Below, one piece after another: positions 62,871 to 64,000 of a stretch of DNA of 64,000 bases. The translations under genes were made by a program, and so were the position numbers. Origin of the DNA: Sphingomonas sp. NBWT7 (lineage in GTDB: Bacteria; Pseudomonadota; Alphaproteobacteria; Sphingomonadales; Sphingomonadaceae); the NCBI RefSeq assembly GCF_014217605.1, contig NZ_CP043639.1:1201501-1265500 (forward strand), written 5' to 3'. Numbering within the stretch: position 1 is the stretch's first letter; every line of letters starts with the position of its first letter. The notes beneath the pieces were generated by a model that searched no databases, had not been told where the DNA came from, and saw only the letters and a list, made by a program, of their open reading frames with translations.

Positions 62871-64000
62871 ACAGCTGGGGTCCCGAACCGCTCGCCGACG
62901 GCACCACCCGCTTCCGCCTCTGGGCGCCGGATGTGGAAGCGGTGACGATTGAGATTGGCACGACCGAGCAGGATGCCCCCTCCCCGTTCGTACTAAGCCT
63001 GTCGAAGCACGTGCCCTCACCCGAAACCGAGGATGTGGAAGCGCCCTTCGACAAGCTCGGGGCGAACGGAGGATCTGCTGCCCTCGCTTCCACCGAGAAC
63101 GGCTGGTGGCACATCACCCTGCCGGTCGGCGCGGGCACCCGCTACCGCTTCCGTATCGGCGACACCCCGGTTCCCGATCCCGCCTCACACCGCCAGTGGG
63201 GCGGCGTCCACGGCTGGAGCATCGTCCCCGACCACGCCTACCACTGGCGCACCGAAGACTGGCGCGGCCGCCCGTGGCACGAGATGGTCATCATGGAGCT
63301 CCACGCCGGCACGCTTGGCGGCTTCAGCGGCGTCACCGCGCGCCTGCCTGCCATCGCAGCGCTCGGCGTCACCGCGTTCGAACTCATGCCGATCAACGCC
63401 TTCGGTGGCGACCGCGGCTGGGGCTATGATGGCGTGCTCCCCTATGCCGTCCACGAGGCATACGGCTCCCCCGACGAGCTACGCGCGCTGATCGACGCCG
63501 CGCACGAACTCGGCCTCAGCGTCTTCCTCGACGTGGTGTACAATCACTTCGGCCCCGACGGTAACTACCTCGGCCTCTACGCCGACCGCTTCTTCCACCG
63601 CGACGTCGCAACCCCCTGGGGCGGCGCGGTCGCAGTCGACGAGCCCCCCATCGCCCGCTTCTTCATCGACAACGCCCTGATGTGGCTACGCGACTACCGC
63701 TTCGACGGCCTGCGCTTCGACGCCGTCCACGCAATCGACAACTCCGTGTTCCTCGACACGATGGCCTCCGAAATCCGCGACGCGCTTCCTGATCGACACA
63801 CCCATCTCGTCCTCGAAAACGAGGCGAACGACGCCGCCCGCCTCCGCCCCGATGCGTACGACGCACAATGGAACGACGACTTCCACAACGTTCTTCACGT
63901 CCTGCTCACCGGTGAGACCAACGCCTATTACGGCGACTTCGCCGACCGCCCTGCCGAGCGCCTCGCGCGCTGCCTCTCCGAAGGCTTCATCTACCAGGGC
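62867..64000 (+). CDS. treZ: Malto-oligosyltrehalose trehalohydrolase TreZ (C-terminus cut by window edge)
   Basis: Releases trehalose from maltooligosyl-trehalose made by TreY. The first 378 residues are in the window and the frame remains open at the edge. The start is GTG 62867, overlapping the glgX stop (GTGA). An N-terminal CBM48 region begins SWGPEPLADGTTRFRLWAPDVEAV, then GH13_10 with HAGTLGGFSG, AFGGDRGWGYDGVLPYAVHEAYG, the nucleophile near residue 285 in LRFDAVHAI, and the acid/base near 318 in LVLENEAND. Residues about 39-68 are an odd stretch (PFVLSLSKH ... FDKLGANGG) encoded by two inverted REP-like repeats, not present in the family fold as I know it. Confidence 0.92.
62984..63069. 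repeat. Inverted pair of REP-like elements inside the treZ reading frame
   Basis: The left copy reads CCGTTCGTACTAAGCCTGTC then GAAGC (62984-63008); the reverse complement of the right copy (63043-63069) reads CCGTTCGCCCCGAGCTTGTC then GAAGG. They match at most positions and are separated by about 34 bp. The same CCGTTCG ... TTCGACA pattern occurs at 26336. The pair stays in frame within treZ. Confidence 0.7.

Overview
This 64 kb window looks like an ordinary, uninterrupted chromosomal segment of a GC-rich alphaproteobacterium, most likely a sphingomonad (Sphingomonas or a close relative). The basis is gene content and style: a histidine operon ordered hisB-hisH-hisA-hisF-hisE, an alpha-type SspB, an RcdA/DUF1465 protein, an ATP12 chaperone, tiny YdcH/DUF465 proteins, an Oar-like and a classical TonB-dependent receptor, frequent GTG/TTG starts and 4-bp stop/start overlaps. 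I see no rRNA, tRNA, CRISPR array, transposase, integrase or phage gene. The species is an inference.

Layout. 1-6.1 kb: acyl-CoA synthetase (cut by the left edge) and thiolase, divergent from a TetR regulator, a quinone-oxidoreductase-like MDR protein and a GMC oxidoreductase. 6.1-14.2 kb: hybrid PAS histidine kinase, NAD synthetase, MASE1-PAS-GGDEF cyclase, hotdog thioesterase, SDR, small membrane protein. 14.3-20.8 kb: lipoprotein, CrcB, RluA-type pseudouridine synthase, ATP12, guanylate kinase, fumarase, SspB. 20.9-24.6 kb: histidine operon with a small membrane-anchored ORF between hisF and hisE, then a HIT protein. 24.7-28.5 kb: amino-acid permease and ligA. 28.7-38.5 kb: Oar-like TonB receptor, LytS/LytTR pair, acyltransferase-3 plus SGNH hydrolase, and a second TonB receptor with a possible structured leader. 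38.7-46.7 kb: ABC-F ATPase, RcdA, two DUF465 proteins, aldehyde dehydrogenase, a prepilin-peptidase mini-operon, a second thiolase and a PPK2 kinase. 46.8-57.4 kb: Baeyer-Villiger monooxygenase, MDR reductase, and a molybdoenzyme block (sulfite-oxidase-like protein, YdeP-like protein, PaoABC-type aldehyde dehydrogenase). 57.4-64 kb: DUF885 peptidase-like protein, UvsE endonuclease, and glgX-treZ (treZ cut by the right edge).

How it works together. The window mixes core functions (histidine and NAD synthesis, GMP kinase, DNA ligase, fumarase, F1 assembly) with catabolic modules typical of sphingomonads: CoA activation and thiolysis, alcohol/aldehyde/ketone oxidation and TonB-dependent uptake. 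Polyphosphate (PPK2) and glycogen/trehalose (GlgX, TreZ) genes point to reserve and stress metabolism. No wholly new multi-gene system stands out. The most unusual signals are an in-frame pair of inverted REP-like repeats inside treZ, a leader ORF whose stop overlaps the glgX start, a foldable leader before the second TonB receptor, and a PEP-CTERM-like small protein inside the his operon.
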